From Deinococcus marmoris DSM 12784 (GTDB lineage: Bacteria; Deinococcota; Deinococci; Deinococcales; Deinococcaceae), in NCBI RefSeq assembly GCF_000701405.1, contig NZ_JNIV01000067.1:1-24882 (forward strand): 24,882 nucleotides of DNA. Reading direction: 5' to 3'. Position numbers and translations under genes: made by a program. Positions within the stretch are counted from its first letter, which is position 1, and every line of letters begins with the position of its first letter. The notes under the pieces were generated by a model, which ran no database searches, had not been told where the DNA came from, and saw only the letters and a list, made by a program, of their open reading frames with translations. Below are positions 8,676 through 16,111 of the stretch, piece by piece.

Positions 8676-9069
8676 GCGTGGGGGCAGTGTAAGGGTGGAG
8701 CGGGGACAGGGGCGGGATTGCGCCGTACCGTTCGCCGCATCACACCGTCTGGAATGCCGGATTGAGAGGCGGGGCCGTTGCTCGCTTTCAAAGTGAGGTC
8801 AGCCTGAGCCACAGGGGAAGGCCATTTCCTGACGAACCCCCTGAAACGTTTTTTCAGAGTGTCCTGATTTTTCCTTCGTCCAGCACAACTTTGACAGATT
8901 GCCGCCATGAATTCCTGCCCGTGCGCCCATCTGGGGAACTGAAAAGGAGTGTCCTCTAAAGTTGTCCGAGCGGACGCGCTCCGCAGACACAACCAGCGGC
9001 CTCTTGCGGAATGGGCTGGATATTGTCTCCCGTGTTCCCCGGCTGACCGTGGACGAGTTGACCCTCCGC
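8676..9069. other. Intergenic region without a recognisable gene
   Basis: These 394 bases lie between two minus-strand genes. They hold a 9-bp direct repeat GAGTGTCCT (8857-8865 and 8947-8955), a small CTGAAA/TTTCAG hairpin at 8841-8857, and an imperfect hairpin around GAGCG-GACG-CGCTC near 8978 that may help end transcription of the C39 peptidase gene. Frames on both strands show no known protein. It may be a decayed insertion sequence, but no inverted terminal repeat pair was proven. Confidence 0.4.
8686..8691 (-). promoter_or_regulatory. Candidate -10 box TACACT upstream of the zinc-ribbon gene
   Basis: TACACT on the minus strand lies 10 nt before the ATG, and the intervening bases (GCCCCCACGC) contain no Shine-Dalgarno sequence. 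This implies a very short or absent leader. No good -35 box was seen. Confidence 0.35.
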
Positions 9070-10134
9070 CTACTCCCCAATCACGTAGCTCAGCCCCCCG
9101 CTGTGCGAGAGCCACAGCTTCTCAAAGGCGGCGCGGGGGTAGGTCCGGCGCACTGTTTCGTTGCTGGGCGCGGCAGGATCGTTCAGCACCGGATTGCCCG
9201 CCTTATCAAAGCCGATCAACACCATCAAATGCCCGCTGCTGGTGGCAATGGCCGCGCCGGGCAACTCGCCTTTCTTCCAGCCCAGGCTGACGGCAATCGG
9301 CACGCCCGCACCCGTGAATTTCTCGGCGGCGGCCAGACTGGGCAGCCGGGTGACGTAGGCACGCATCCCCAGCGCCCCAGCGTAAGCGGCGTTGAAAGAC
9401 CAGTTGCCGGTGCCGTCGTAGGCGCGGTCATAGGTGGCTTTCGCGGCCTGCGGCACCGTGACATCCACACCACGCGCGGCCAGGATCATGGAGACGCTGG
9501 TGGGGCTGCACCACACCTCGCCGCCGTCCGGGTAAATCATCTGCGAACGCTGCGGCACGGTGTTGATCTTGCCCCACGCTGCCCTGTCGCTGGCCTGCCC
9601 CAGCCCTGCACTCCGGCGGGCGCGTTCAGAGGTGTTGAAGGCCAGCAGGCGCAACGTGGTCCCCTCGCCACGCAAGGTCACGCGGTACTGGTACGCCGTG
9701 GCCTTTTTGCTCAGGCGCAGGGTGTCGGTCATGACTTGCCCGGCGCTGTCCTTCTGGCCGTCCAGGCTGCTGCGGCCTTCCGCGCTACTCCACGTTCCAA
9801 AGGAATACCAGCGGGACCACGCCGCCCCTGTCTGCGCCCGGACCTCCACGCTCACGCTGCCTGCGCCGGGTGTGACGGCGTTCCACGACGGCACCAGTTC
9901 ATCAAAAGCCGGGGCGCTCAGTGGGGCAGAAATCAGCGTGCCACTCATGACGCCCGGAGCCAGTGAGACGGCCTCTGCGTGAAGCTGTGCGCCCTGAACT
10001 TCCGCGCCTGCCCAGTCGGCGGCCCGTTCGTGGATGGTGGTGGTGCTGTTGGGATAGGTCATGGTGAGCGCCCCCGCGCCGCTGCTGAGTGCCAGTGTTG
10101 AACAACCCAGTGCCAGGAGAAAAGAGTTCCGCAT
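9070..10134 (-). CDS. Secreted C39-family peptidase-like protein
   Basis: The protein has 354 residues. A hydrophobic N-terminal segment ending near ALSSGAGALT (about residue 23) looks like a Sec signal peptide. Residues 40-165 form a beta-rich domain (VEVRAQTGAAWSRWYSFGTW) probably used for binding. The C-terminal papain-like C39 domain carries a Cys in GGEVWCSPTS (Cys209), a His in SSGHLMVLIGF (His302) and an Asp in NPVLNDPA (Asp319). This is the Cys-His-Asp order of the C39 family, whose members include bacteriocin-processing and cell-wall or secreted cysteine peptidases. It stands alone, with no ABC transporter, so it is not a bacteriocin-exporter domain. Substrate is unknown. Start ATG at 10134 has no clear Shine-Dalgarno sequence. 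A second C39 protein lies at 18083-18970. Confidence 0.85.
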   Translation of the reverse strand: MRNSFLLALGCSTLALSSGAGALTMTYPNSTTTIHERAADWAGAEVQGAQLHAEAVSLAPGVMSGTLISAPLSAPAFDELVPSWNAVTPGAGSVSVEVRAQTGAAWSRWYSFGTWSSAEGRSSLDGQKDSAGQVMTDTLRLSKKATAYQYRVTLRGEGTTLRLLAFNTSERARRSAGLGQASDRAAWGKINTVPQRSQMIYPDGGEVWCSPTSVSMILAARGVDVTVPQAAKATYDRAYDGTGNWSFNAAYAGALGMRAYVTRLPSLAAAEKFTGAGVPIAVSLGWKKGELPGAAIATSSGHLMVLIGFDKAGNPVLNDPAAPSNETVRRTYPRAAFEKLWLSHSGGLSYVIGE

Positions 10135-10182
10135 GAATGGGGCGACTATGCCGCCTATGGCGTGGGTGGTGGTGAGGACGCT

Positions 10183-11190
10183 TCAGCTCTGCATGTACAG
10201 AAACGCTTCTGGCAACGCCTCGCGCCACGTCACCCAGTTGTGGCCGCTGGGATATTCGCGATACTGGTGGGGCAGCGCCAGATCAGCGAATAGTCCAGCC
10301 ATGCGGCGATTCGGCCCGGTCAGCCATTCCAGCACCCCTGTATCCAGACTGGTTTTCAGGTGCGTGGGCGGAGTCTGGCGCAACCCCTCCAGCAGCCATT
10401 CCCCGGCCCCGGTGGTGTCGATCACGCCCGCCGAATCTGTGGCCCCAGGTTTAGCGATGAATGCTCCGCTGTGACTCACCACACGGCTGAACAATTCCGG
10501 GTGACGGCTCCCCAGATACAGCGAGATCAGCCCGCCCAGACTCGCGCCCCACAGCCCGCGCTCGCTGGCAGTGACCAGTTCGCCCTCCACACGCGGAAAC
10601 ACCTCCTGCGTCAGAAAGTCCAGGTAGCGGTCATTCAGGTAGTACTCCTCGTTGCGGTCTCCCGGCTCCACGAACACCAGGGCTGCGCCCGTCGCCAGTC
10701 CAGCCTCCAGCGCGCGGTCCATCACCTCGCCCAGTTTGCCGGTGCGGTAGAAGGCCACGCCGTCCTGCACATAATAAATCGGAGTCGGCGTGCCAGTCGT
10801 GTATCCGTGCGGGGTATAGACGATGGCGCGGCGGGTGCCGGGGAAGACGCTGCCCTCCCAGGTCAGGCGCTGGGCCGTTCCCTTCTGCGTGGCTTCGGGG
10901 ACCAGCCACAGCGGATGCCGCGCGTAATCGCCCACCACAGCCGCACGCGGGTAGGGCCACCACGGATTCAGGGACTTCTGGGCGTTGTCGGGGTCCGCGA
11001 ATGCCTCGCCCGCCGCGTCCAGCCAGGCGTATTCCACCCATGCGCCGCGCGGCAGGGTCAGCGTGATGGGCTGCCCCGCCATCACGGGCAAAGGCTCCTG
11101 CTTGCGCCAGTCGGTAAAGTCCCCCACAAGAGCCACTGCGCCGGGTGGGGGGCTGAAGGTCACGAGTTGCCCGGAGACGGAAACGGCCAT
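10183..11190 (-). CDS. Alpha/beta-hydrolase, enterochelin-esterase-like
   Basis: The protein has 335 residues. An N-terminal beta-sandwich resembling the early set/CBM48-like domain of Fes-type esterases (VALVGDFTDWRKQEPLPV) precedes an alpha/beta-hydrolase domain. That domain shows RRAIVYTPHGY, the nucleophile elbow GLWGASLGG with Ser217, and a C-terminal YPSGHNWVTWREALP with His317. The family includes siderophore esterases, putative esterases (D-type) and related hydrolases; the substrate here is not known, and no siderophore genes are adjacent. An upstream in-frame ATG at 11343 would add 51 residues. I prefer ATG at 11190 because a TAGAAT box lies 7 nt before it and the extension has no homology-like content. 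There is no signal peptide, so it is probably cytoplasmic. Confidence 0.85.
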   Translation of the reverse strand: MAVSVSGQLVTFSPPPGAVALVGDFTDWRKQEPLPVMAGQPITLTLPRGAWVEYAWLDAAGEAFADPDNAQKSLNPWWPYPRAAVVGDYARHPLWLVPEATQKGTAQRLTWEGSVFPGTRRAIVYTPHGYTTGTPTPIYYVQDGVAFYRTGKLGEVMDRALEAGLATGAALVFVEPGDRNEEYYLNDRYLDFLTQEVFPRVEGELVTASERGLWGASLGGLISLYLGSRHPELFSRVVSHSGAFIAKPGATDSAGVIDTTGAGEWLLEGLRQTPPTHLKTSLDTGVLEWLTGPNRRMAGLFADLALPHQYREYPSGHNWVTWREALPEAFLYMQS

Positions 11191-11197
11191 AGGAGGG

Positions 11198-11203
11198 ATT
11201 CTA
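11198..11203 (-). promoter_or_regulatory. -10 box TAGAAT for the esterase gene
   Basis: On the minus strand TAGAAT is followed by CCCTCCT and then ATG. The 7-nt spacing and the pyrimidine-rich spacer, which cannot be a Shine-Dalgarno site, fit a leaderless transcript. This decides the start at 11190. No good -35 was seen. Confidence 0.55.
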
Positions 11204-11302
11204 CGTTTTAGAAGGCGGGAGAGGCCCCAGTTCCACACTGCTGGGTCTGGACTGAACAACGTGGGGAAGTTCAAGAGGAGCAGCTCATCCAGAGACAGTG
11301 AG

Positions 11303-11333
11303 AGCGCCGCCCTCCTGATGTGGGGGCGGCGCT
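11303..11333 (-). terminator. Strong GC hairpin after the acyl-CoA ligase gene
   Basis: A perfect 10-bp stem AGCGCCGCCC/GGGCGGCGCT with an 11-nt loop begins 26 nt after the stop codon at 11360. No U-tract follows on either strand, so it may act as a weak or Rho-assisted terminator or protect the mRNA end. Confidence 0.5.
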
Positions 11334-11359
11334 GCTCATTCAAAATTTACGGCGTCAAT

Positions 11360-13048
11360 TTACTCCGGCTGCTCGGCCCGCTGCGGCGAGTTGCCCGCCG
11401 AGTAGCCCCGATATTCCTCGCGCAATTCGCGTTTCAGGAACTTGCCGGTTGCGCCGATGGGGATGCTGTCGGTCAGCACGGTGGCGTCGGGCAGCCAGAA
11501 CTTGGCGAAATGGGGTTCCAGCAATTCAATCAACTGCTGATGGGTCACGCTCTGGCCGGGGCGGGGGACCACCACGGCCAGCGGGCGCTCGTCCCACTTG
11601 GGATCGTCCATGGCGATCACGGCGCACTGCGCCACGGCGGGGTGGGCCATGATGGCGTTTTCTAGGTCCACGCTGCTGATCCACTCGCCGCCGGACTTGA
11701 TCAGGTCCTTGCTGCGGTCCTGAATGTGCATGTAGCCGCGCGCGTCCAGTGTGGAAATGTCCCCGGTGTCAAACCACAGCTCGCCGTCCAGCTCAAAGAA
11801 ATTGTCCTGGCCCGCGCCCTTGTAGTAGCTGTTGGCGATCCACGGGCCGCGCGCGATCAGGTTGCCCATCGTCTTGCCGTCGTGGGGCAGGCGTTTGCGG
11901 TCCCCGTCCACGATGTCCAGCATGACCAGCGGCACGGTGCGGCCCTGCTTGGCCCGCAGCTTGAAGCCCTCGTCGCTGTTGGCATCCACATCAAACGGCA
12001 CGCCGCTGGCCGTTCCCAGCGGGTGCGTCTCGGTCATGCCCCAGGCTTGCAACATGCTCAGGCCGTGGTTGTTCTGAAAGGCGCGCAGCATGGATTCCGG
12101 CGCGGCGCTGCCGCCCACGATCAGGCGCTCCAGCCCCTCCAGCCTGTACGCTTCCCCGGCTTCCTTGGCGCGGTCCAATTCGCCCAGCAGGCCCATCCAG
12201 ATCGTCGGCACGCCCGCTGTGATGGTCACCCCCTCATCCTGAAGCAGCGTGGCGACGCTTCTGCCGTCGCTGAAGACCCCGGCAAAGACCTGTTTCGCGC
12301 CGTACATGGCGCAGGTGTAGGGCAGACCCCAGGCGTTGACGTGGAACATCGGCACGATGGGCAGCACGCTGTCGGCCTCGCCCACGTTCAGGGCGTCCTT
12401 GGGGGCGCTGACCAGCGAGTGCAGCACGGTGGAGCGGTGGGTATAGATCACGCCTTTGGGGTTCCCGGTGGTGCCGGAGGTGTAGCACATGGCAGCCGCG
12501 TCGTTCTCGTCCAGACGTGGGTAGCGGGGCAGCGGTTCCGCGCCCATCACGAAGGTGTCGTAGTCGTGGATGCCGGGCATCGCCTGCGGCAGCGGCCCCA
12601 TCACGATGATGTGTTCCAGTTTGGGACAGGCGGCCTTGAGGGCCGGGATCATGGCTGCGAAGACATTCTCAATCATCAGCACGCGGTCTTCCGCGTCGTT
12701 CAGGATCCAGGCCACCTGCTCGGGGTGCAGGCGGATGTTGACCGTGTGCAGCACCAGACCCGCGCTGGGCACGCCCAGATACGCCTCCAGATGCCGGAAC
12801 GAGTTGACGGCCAGCGTCGCCACCCGGTCTCCCTTTTGCAGGCCCAGGCCCAGTAGACCGCCTGCCAGCCGCAGTGAACGGTCCGCCACCTCGCCGTAGC
12901 TGATGCGGTGCTTTTTTGGAATGGGGTTGCCCGCCTCGTCGCGGCCCGCCGCCAGCAGGCTGACCACCTCGCGGTTTTTGTACTGCCCGCGAATGCGCTC
13001 CAGAATGGTGGGAACCGTCAGTTGAACGTCCATCATGTTGCCTTGCAT
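11360..13048 (-). CDS. Long-chain fatty acid-CoA ligase (AMP-binding enzyme)
   Basis: The 562-residue ANL-superfamily enzyme activates a carboxylic acid with ATP and loads it onto CoA. Visible motifs are YTSGTTGNPKG (P-loop, residues 189-199), WGMTE (336-340), FDTGD (426-430), DRSKDLIKSGGEWIS (444-458) and the catalytic Lys in GATGKFLK (Lys536). The overall pattern, including PMFHVNAWGLPY and EWISSVDLENAI, resembles the Thermus long-chain acyl-CoA synthetase studied structurally, so a fatty acid is the likely substrate, feeding beta-oxidation or lipid synthesis. ATG at 13048 follows GGAGG with a 7-nt spacer. A TATACT box lies 90 nt upstream, and the leader holds a stable hairpin. Medium-chain or other carboxylic acids cannot be excluded. 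Confidence 0.92.
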   Translation of the reverse strand: MQGNMMDVQLTVPTILERIRGQYKNREVVSLLAAGRDEAGNPIPKKHRISYGEVADRSLRLAGGLLGLGLQKGDRVATLAVNSFRHLEAYLGVPSAGLVLHTVNIRLHPEQVAWILNDAEDRVLMIENVFAAMIPALKAACPKLEHIIVMGPLPQAMPGIHDYDTFVMGAEPLPRYPRLDENDAAAMCYTSGTTGNPKGVIYTHRSTVLHSLVSAPKDALNVGEADSVLPIVPMFHVNAWGLPYTCAMYGAKQVFAGVFSDGRSVATLLQDEGVTITAGVPTIWMGLLGELDRAKEAGEAYRLEGLERLIVGGSAAPESMLRAFQNNHGLSMLQAWGMTETHPLGTASGVPFDVDANSDEGFKLRAKQGRTVPLVMLDIVDGDRKRLPHDGKTMGNLIARGPWIANSYYKGAGQDNFFELDGELWFDTGDISTLDARGYMHIQDRSKDLIKSGGEWISSVDLENAIMAHPAVAQCAVIAMDDPKWDERPLAVVVPRPGQSVTHQQLIELLEPHFAKFWLPDATVLTDSIPIGATGKFLKRELREEYRGYSAGNSPQRAEQPE

Positions 13049-13087
13049 AGTCGTGCCTCCGTGCAGAGATAGGGGGATGAGAAAAGC

Positions 13088-13110
13088 GGTGGCGGCCTGT
13101 GGCGGCCACC
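13088..13110 (-). promoter_or_regulatory. Terminator-like hairpin in the leader of the acyl-CoA ligase gene
   Basis: Minus strand: GGTGGC, mismatch, GCC, loop ACA, GGC, mismatch, GCCACC, then GCTTTTC. It lies between the TATACT box and the Shine-Dalgarno sequence, so it would be in the 5' UTR. The T-run is only four bases, so its function is unclear. Confidence 0.45.
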
Positions 13111-13138
13111 CGGTCTGAAAACGTCGGTGTTTGGGCCG

Positions 13139-13144
13139 AGTATA
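13139..13144 (-). promoter_or_regulatory. Candidate -10 box TATACT for the acyl-CoA ligase gene
   Basis: TATACT on the minus strand matches the TATAAT consensus at five of six positions, about 90 nt before the ATG. No strong -35 box is visible. Confidence 0.4.
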
Positions 13145-13210
13145 GAGATTGCCGGGCGCGGGAGGCGGAGTGCCGCATGCATTCTTCTGAAATGCAGGCG
13201 TGGGCAGACG

Positions 13211-13240
13211 AAAAAACCCGCCATGGACGGCGGGATTCTT
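13211..13240 (-). terminator. Intrinsic terminator, possibly bidirectional
   Basis: Minus strand: CCCGCC, loop GTCCAT, GGCGGG, then TTTTTT. It lies 33 nt after the stop of the small ORF at 13267, which supports that ORF being transcribed. On the plus strand the same stem is followed by ATTCTTTT. Confidence 0.85.
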
Positions 13241-13266
13241 TTCGGGTAGGTAAGGGTTTACCTGTT

Positions 13267-13458
13267 TTATCTGCGCGGCGTGTCCCGCCCCTCTTTTTCC
13301 GGCCTCGGCGGCTGGGCGTGCGCCCCACCCCGCAGTGGGCGCGGCCCGGCGGGGACCAGCACGCCCACACCGTCATCCTGATCGTCACGCGGCGGAGTCC
13401 GTGTGTCCCGGCGAAATAGCCCCGCAAGCCAGCGGCCCAGACCCATACTCCAGTTCAT
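13267..13458 (-). CDS. Small hypothetical protein (63 residues)
   Basis: No family is recognised. From ATG at 13458 the product begins [18 protein letters not shown], a short amphipathic segment, and continues with a charged Arg/Asp/Pro/Gly-rich tail ending EGRDTPRR. An upstream GTG at 13506 would add 16 residues. A strong terminator follows the stop codon by about 30 nt in the same orientation, and there is no other gene it could serve, so a transcribed gene is plausible. The ribosome-binding site is poor, so the start is uncertain. It is divergent from the glyoxalase-like gene. Confidence 0.45.
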   Translation of the reverse strand: MNWSMGLGRWLAGLFRRDTRTPPRDDQDDGVGVLVPAGPRPLRGGAHAQPPRPEKEGRDTPRR

Positions 13459-13514
13459 GCCCCAGCGTGCGCGGGGGTGGGGCGGGCGTTCAAGACGGCG
13501 AATCACGATTTGCG

Positions 13515-13520
13515 TATGCT
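13515..13520 (+). promoter_or_regulatory. -10 box TATGCT for leaderless transcription of the glyoxalase-like gene
   Basis: TATGCT is followed by GCGCCC and then ATG at 13527, a 6-nt spacing with no Shine-Dalgarno sequence. This fits the TANNNT leaderless pattern and decides the start. Confidence 0.55.
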
Positions 13521-13526
13521 GCGCCC

Positions 13527-14144
13527 ATGTCTGCCACCCTGGATCATCTGGTCATCGCCGCCCGCACGCTTGAGGAGGGCCGCGCGTGGCTGGAAGGCCG
13601 CCTGGACCTGCCCATGCAGGATGGCGGAAAACACGAGACGTTCGGTACCCACAACGCGCTGCTGTCGCTGGGGCCGGACTGCTATCTGGAGGTCATCGCC
13701 ATTGATCCCGGTGCCCCTGCCCCGACTCGCCCGCGCTGGTTTGGGCTGGACACGCCGGAGATGAAAGCTCGGTTGGAAGACGGCCCGGCGCTGATCCACT
13801 GGGTGGCGGCGGTGGAAACGCTGACGGCTGGGCCGGAAGTGCTGGATCTCTCACGCGGCGAGAACCGCTGGACATTGACCGTGCCGAAAGACGGCGGGCT
13901 GCCCATGAACGGCGTCGCCCCCTCCCGCCTCGTGTGGCACACCCCGCCGCCCCCTGCCCGCCTGACCGATGTAGGCGTGCGGCTGGGCGGCCTGCGCCTG
14001 GGCAGTCCCACGCCGGACGCCCTGCGCGCCGTGCTGGACACCCTCAATTTTGTGGGCGAGGTGGAAGTCTATGAAGCTCCGCAGGCCGAATTGCGGGCGG
14101 TGCTGGAAACGCCGAACGGGCTGGTGACGCTGGGGGAGTGGTGA
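13527..14144 (+). CDS. VOC/glyoxalase-like domain protein
   Basis: The protein has 205 residues. The N-terminal [45 protein letters not shown] pattern and the following [15 protein letters not shown] match the glyoxalase-like family of the vicinal oxygen chelate superfamily (metal-site His in DHLV, Glu in YLEV). The second half, [22 protein letters not shown] with a terminal [12 protein letters not shown], is a second, more divergent module. Members of this group are mostly uncharacterised, and the substrate cannot be predicted. The ATG at 13527 is preferred over upstream in-frame starts because of the -10 box just before it. It is monocistronic, divergent from the small gene and convergent with the rhomboid-like gene. 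Confidence 0.85.
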   Translation: MSATLDHLVIAARTLEEGRAWLEGRLDLPMQDGGKHETFGTHNALLSLGPDCYLEVIAIDPGAPAPTRPRWFGLDTPEMKARLEDGPALIHWVAAVETLTAGPEVLDLSRGENRWTLTVPKDGGLPMNGVAPSRLVWHTPPPPARLTDVGVRLGGLRLGSPTPDALRAVLDTLNFVGEVEVYEAPQAELRAVLETPNGLVTLGEW

Positions 14145-14162
14145 TTGCCCCTTTCGAGGGCG

Positions 14163-14226
14163 GTCTGACTGTCAAACCGTCTGAAGGTCAAACGGCCAGC
14201 TTCCCTCTGCGGTTTGATGGTTAGAC
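14163..14226. repeat. Cluster of 15-bp direct and inverted repeats between convergent genes
   Basis: GTCTGACTGTCAAAC (14163-14177) and GTCTGAAGGTCAAAC (14179-14193) form a 16-bp-period tandem pair. An inverted related copy, GTTTGATGGTTAGAC, lies at 14212-14226 and includes the stop codon of the rhomboid-like gene. A further partial copy, TTCAGACCGTTAGAC, follows inside that gene. The copies could fold into an RNA hairpin ending both transcripts, or form a binding array. Confidence 0.65.
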
Positions 14227-14856
14227 TTTCAGACCGTTAGACGGCCTCTTCGGTCTGCGCCCATGCAGCAGCGCTGCTGCCAGCAAACCCGCCAGAAAAC
14301 CGAACAGGTGGGCTTCCCAGGACACCGCCGGATTGCCCGGCAGCACGCCCCAGATGATGCTGCCGTAGAGCACGGCGGCCACCACGGCCACGCCAATCGC
14401 GGCAGGGGTGCGCTCCCACCAGCCCACGCCCAGCAGGTAGGCCAGATACCCGAAGATCAGTTCGCTGGCCCCCAGATGCACGCTGCCGCCGCGTGCCAGC
14501 AGCCACACCAGCCCGCCGCCCACCACCGCTATCACCAGCGTGACCGCCACAAAGCGCCCCACGCCGCGCACCGCGCTCATGAAGGCCAGCACCGCCAGCG
14601 GCACGGTGTTGGCGATCAGGTGCGGAAAGCCGTAGTGCAGGAAGGGCGCGGTCAGCACATGCCAGAAGGTGCCGGGCACGCGCGGCTTGATGCCGTAATA
14701 GTCCAGCCCGCCGCCGAAGCCGAACAGGTCCACGATTTCCTGCACCCAGACCAGCGAGATCAGTGCGGCAGTGGTCCATAGCGCGGGGCCGATCTGCGGC
14801 CTGCCCGGTGCAAGTGGGGATTGTGGACGGCGAGTGGGGGGCGGGGGCGATCTCAT
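14221..14856 (-). CDS. Rhomboid family intramembrane protease-like protein
   Basis: The protein has 211 residues and about six hydrophobic segments. HLIANTVPL (His79-x3-Asn83) matches the second-helix oxyanion residues of rhomboids. [16 protein letters not shown] carries the candidate nucleophile Ser131, and [14 protein letters not shown] carries the catalytic His183. The usual GxSG reads GASE, so one conserved glycine is replaced by Glu; both catalytic residues remain. Rhomboids cleave membrane proteins inside the bilayer. ATG at 14856 gives an N-terminus ([11 protein letters not shown]) of normal size for the family; an in-frame start at 15009 would overlap the GGDEF gene on the opposite strand and adds unlikely sequence. 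Substrate is unknown. Confidence 0.85.
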   Translation of the reverse strand: MRSPPPPTRRPQSPLAPGRPQIGPALWTTAALISLVWVQEIVDLFGFGGGLDYYGIKPRVPGTFWHVLTAPFLHYGFPHLIANTVPLAVLAFMSAVRGVGRFVAVTLVIAVVGGGLVWLLARGGSVHLGASELIFGYLAYLLGVGWWERTPAAIGVAVVAAVLYGSIIWGVLPGNPAVSWEAHLFGFLAGLLAAALLHGRRPKRPSNGLKV

Positions 14857-14964
14857 GTCCACAGTCTGCGGGATGCGGGCATGAGGTGCAGTGGAGCGGA
14901 AGCGGCAAACCGATGGTGCTGGTCCCACGCCTGGACTGTCAGGGACTGGCAAGAGCGAATTGGC

Positions 14965-14970
14965 TATGCT
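14965..14970 (+). promoter_or_regulatory. -10 box TATGCT before the GGDEF gene
   Basis: TATGCT ends 8 nt before the ATG at 14979. The spacer GGAGAGGC also looks like a Shine-Dalgarno sequence, but a transcript starting 6-7 nt after the box would not include it. Either a leaderless start or a more upstream promoter is used. Confidence 0.4.
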
Positions 14971-14978
14971 GGAGAGGC

Positions 14979-16101
14979 ATGGACCCACAAGCCGATCTCC
15001 ATCTGCCAAACCGTGATCCCTACGGAGAGGCGGTCCGGCGGCGGCTGTATATCGGCGCGGTGGTCTGCGGCATGGCGCTGCTGCTGTTTGGCGTCGTCAT
15101 GCAGCGAACGCTGAATCTGCGCGAACCCTACCTGCAATACGTCGCTCCATTCCTGCTGGGATTGAGCGTGCTGAATCTGTGGTGGCTGCTCAGCCGCCGG
15201 GCGCTGATCGTCACCGAGGTGGCCTCCGTCGTCGTGCTGGCCGCCGCGAGTATCGCCCACATCGTGCTGGTTAGCCTGAGCGCCGCCGCGATGCCGGGGG
15301 CCTATCCCAACAGCGGGCCGTACTGGGCAGTGATGGGCGTCTGCGTACTGGCTTTCCTGGCCCTGCCGCCGCGCCGCGCCACTCCCTTCAACCTGAGTTA
15401 TCTGTCCCTGAGCCTGCTGCTGCCGTGGCTGCTGCCCGCCACCTACGCCGCGTCGACCACTCCCGGTCTGGTGCGGGTGCAGCTCAATGCCGTGATGGTG
15501 TTCCTGCTGGTCTGGGGCCTGTCGTGGTTCCGTGCCCAGTACGCCACGCAGACCCAGGCCCAGGAACTGCTGCGCCAGATGGCGTTCACGGACGCCCTGA
15601 CTGGCCTGCCCAACCGCCACGCCGTCTACCCGGCAGTCGAGGCCCTGCTCCGGGCCGCGGCGCATGGGCAGACCGGTTCGCTGTTTCTGATCGATCTGGA
15701 CCATTTCAAGCGGATCAATGACCGCCACGGCCACGGCGTGGGTGACGAGGTGCTGGTGGCGGCGGGGCAGGTGCTGCGAAACTGCGCCACCGAGGCTGGT
15801 GCGCCGCCGCCCACGGTGGGCCGCTGGGGAGGAGAGGAATTTATCGTGGTGATGCCGGGCACCCCCCCTGAGCGCGCCGGGGTCCGTGCCGAACATCTGC
15901 TGGCCGAATTCCGCGCCTGGAACTGGCCGCAACACCTTCAGGTGACGGTCAGCATCGGCTCCAGCAGCGTCCCGGGCAGGCGAGGATTTCAGCGGCCTGC
16001 TGGCCCGTGCCGACGCTGCCCTGTACGCGGCCAAGTCCTCTGGCCGGGACCGGGCCGTCGTACAGGGCGAGGCGGAACTGGAAGGCTCTCTGGTGTTCTG
16101 A
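14979..16101 (+). pseudogene. Membrane diguanylate cyclase (GGDEF), frameshifted near the C-terminus
   Basis: Five to six membrane segments (residues about 24-184) precede a GGDEF domain: MAFTDALTGLPNRHAVY (from residue 201), FLIDLDHFKRIND (236-248) and GRWGGEEFIVV, the active-site GGEEF at 284-288. No RxxD inhibitory site precedes it. After VTVSIGSSSVPG the frame changes. The missing end, GEDFSGLLARADAALYAAK, is found in the +1 frame from 15979 and ends with a stop at 16099-16101. Removing the A at 15978 restores GTC CCG GGC GGC GAG GAT, a continuous family-like sequence. As given, the frame runs to a stop at 16113-16115 with an unrelated tail. Intact, it would make cyclic di-GMP at the membrane. 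The shift may be a real mutation or a sequencing error. Confidence 0.85.
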
Positions 16102-16111
16102 TGCACGGGTG

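Noticed and set aside
11191..11343. 51-residue N-terminal extension of the esterase
   Set aside because: A -10 box lies 7 nt before the internal ATG at 11190 and the extension covers a GC hairpin region; it shows no family resemblance.
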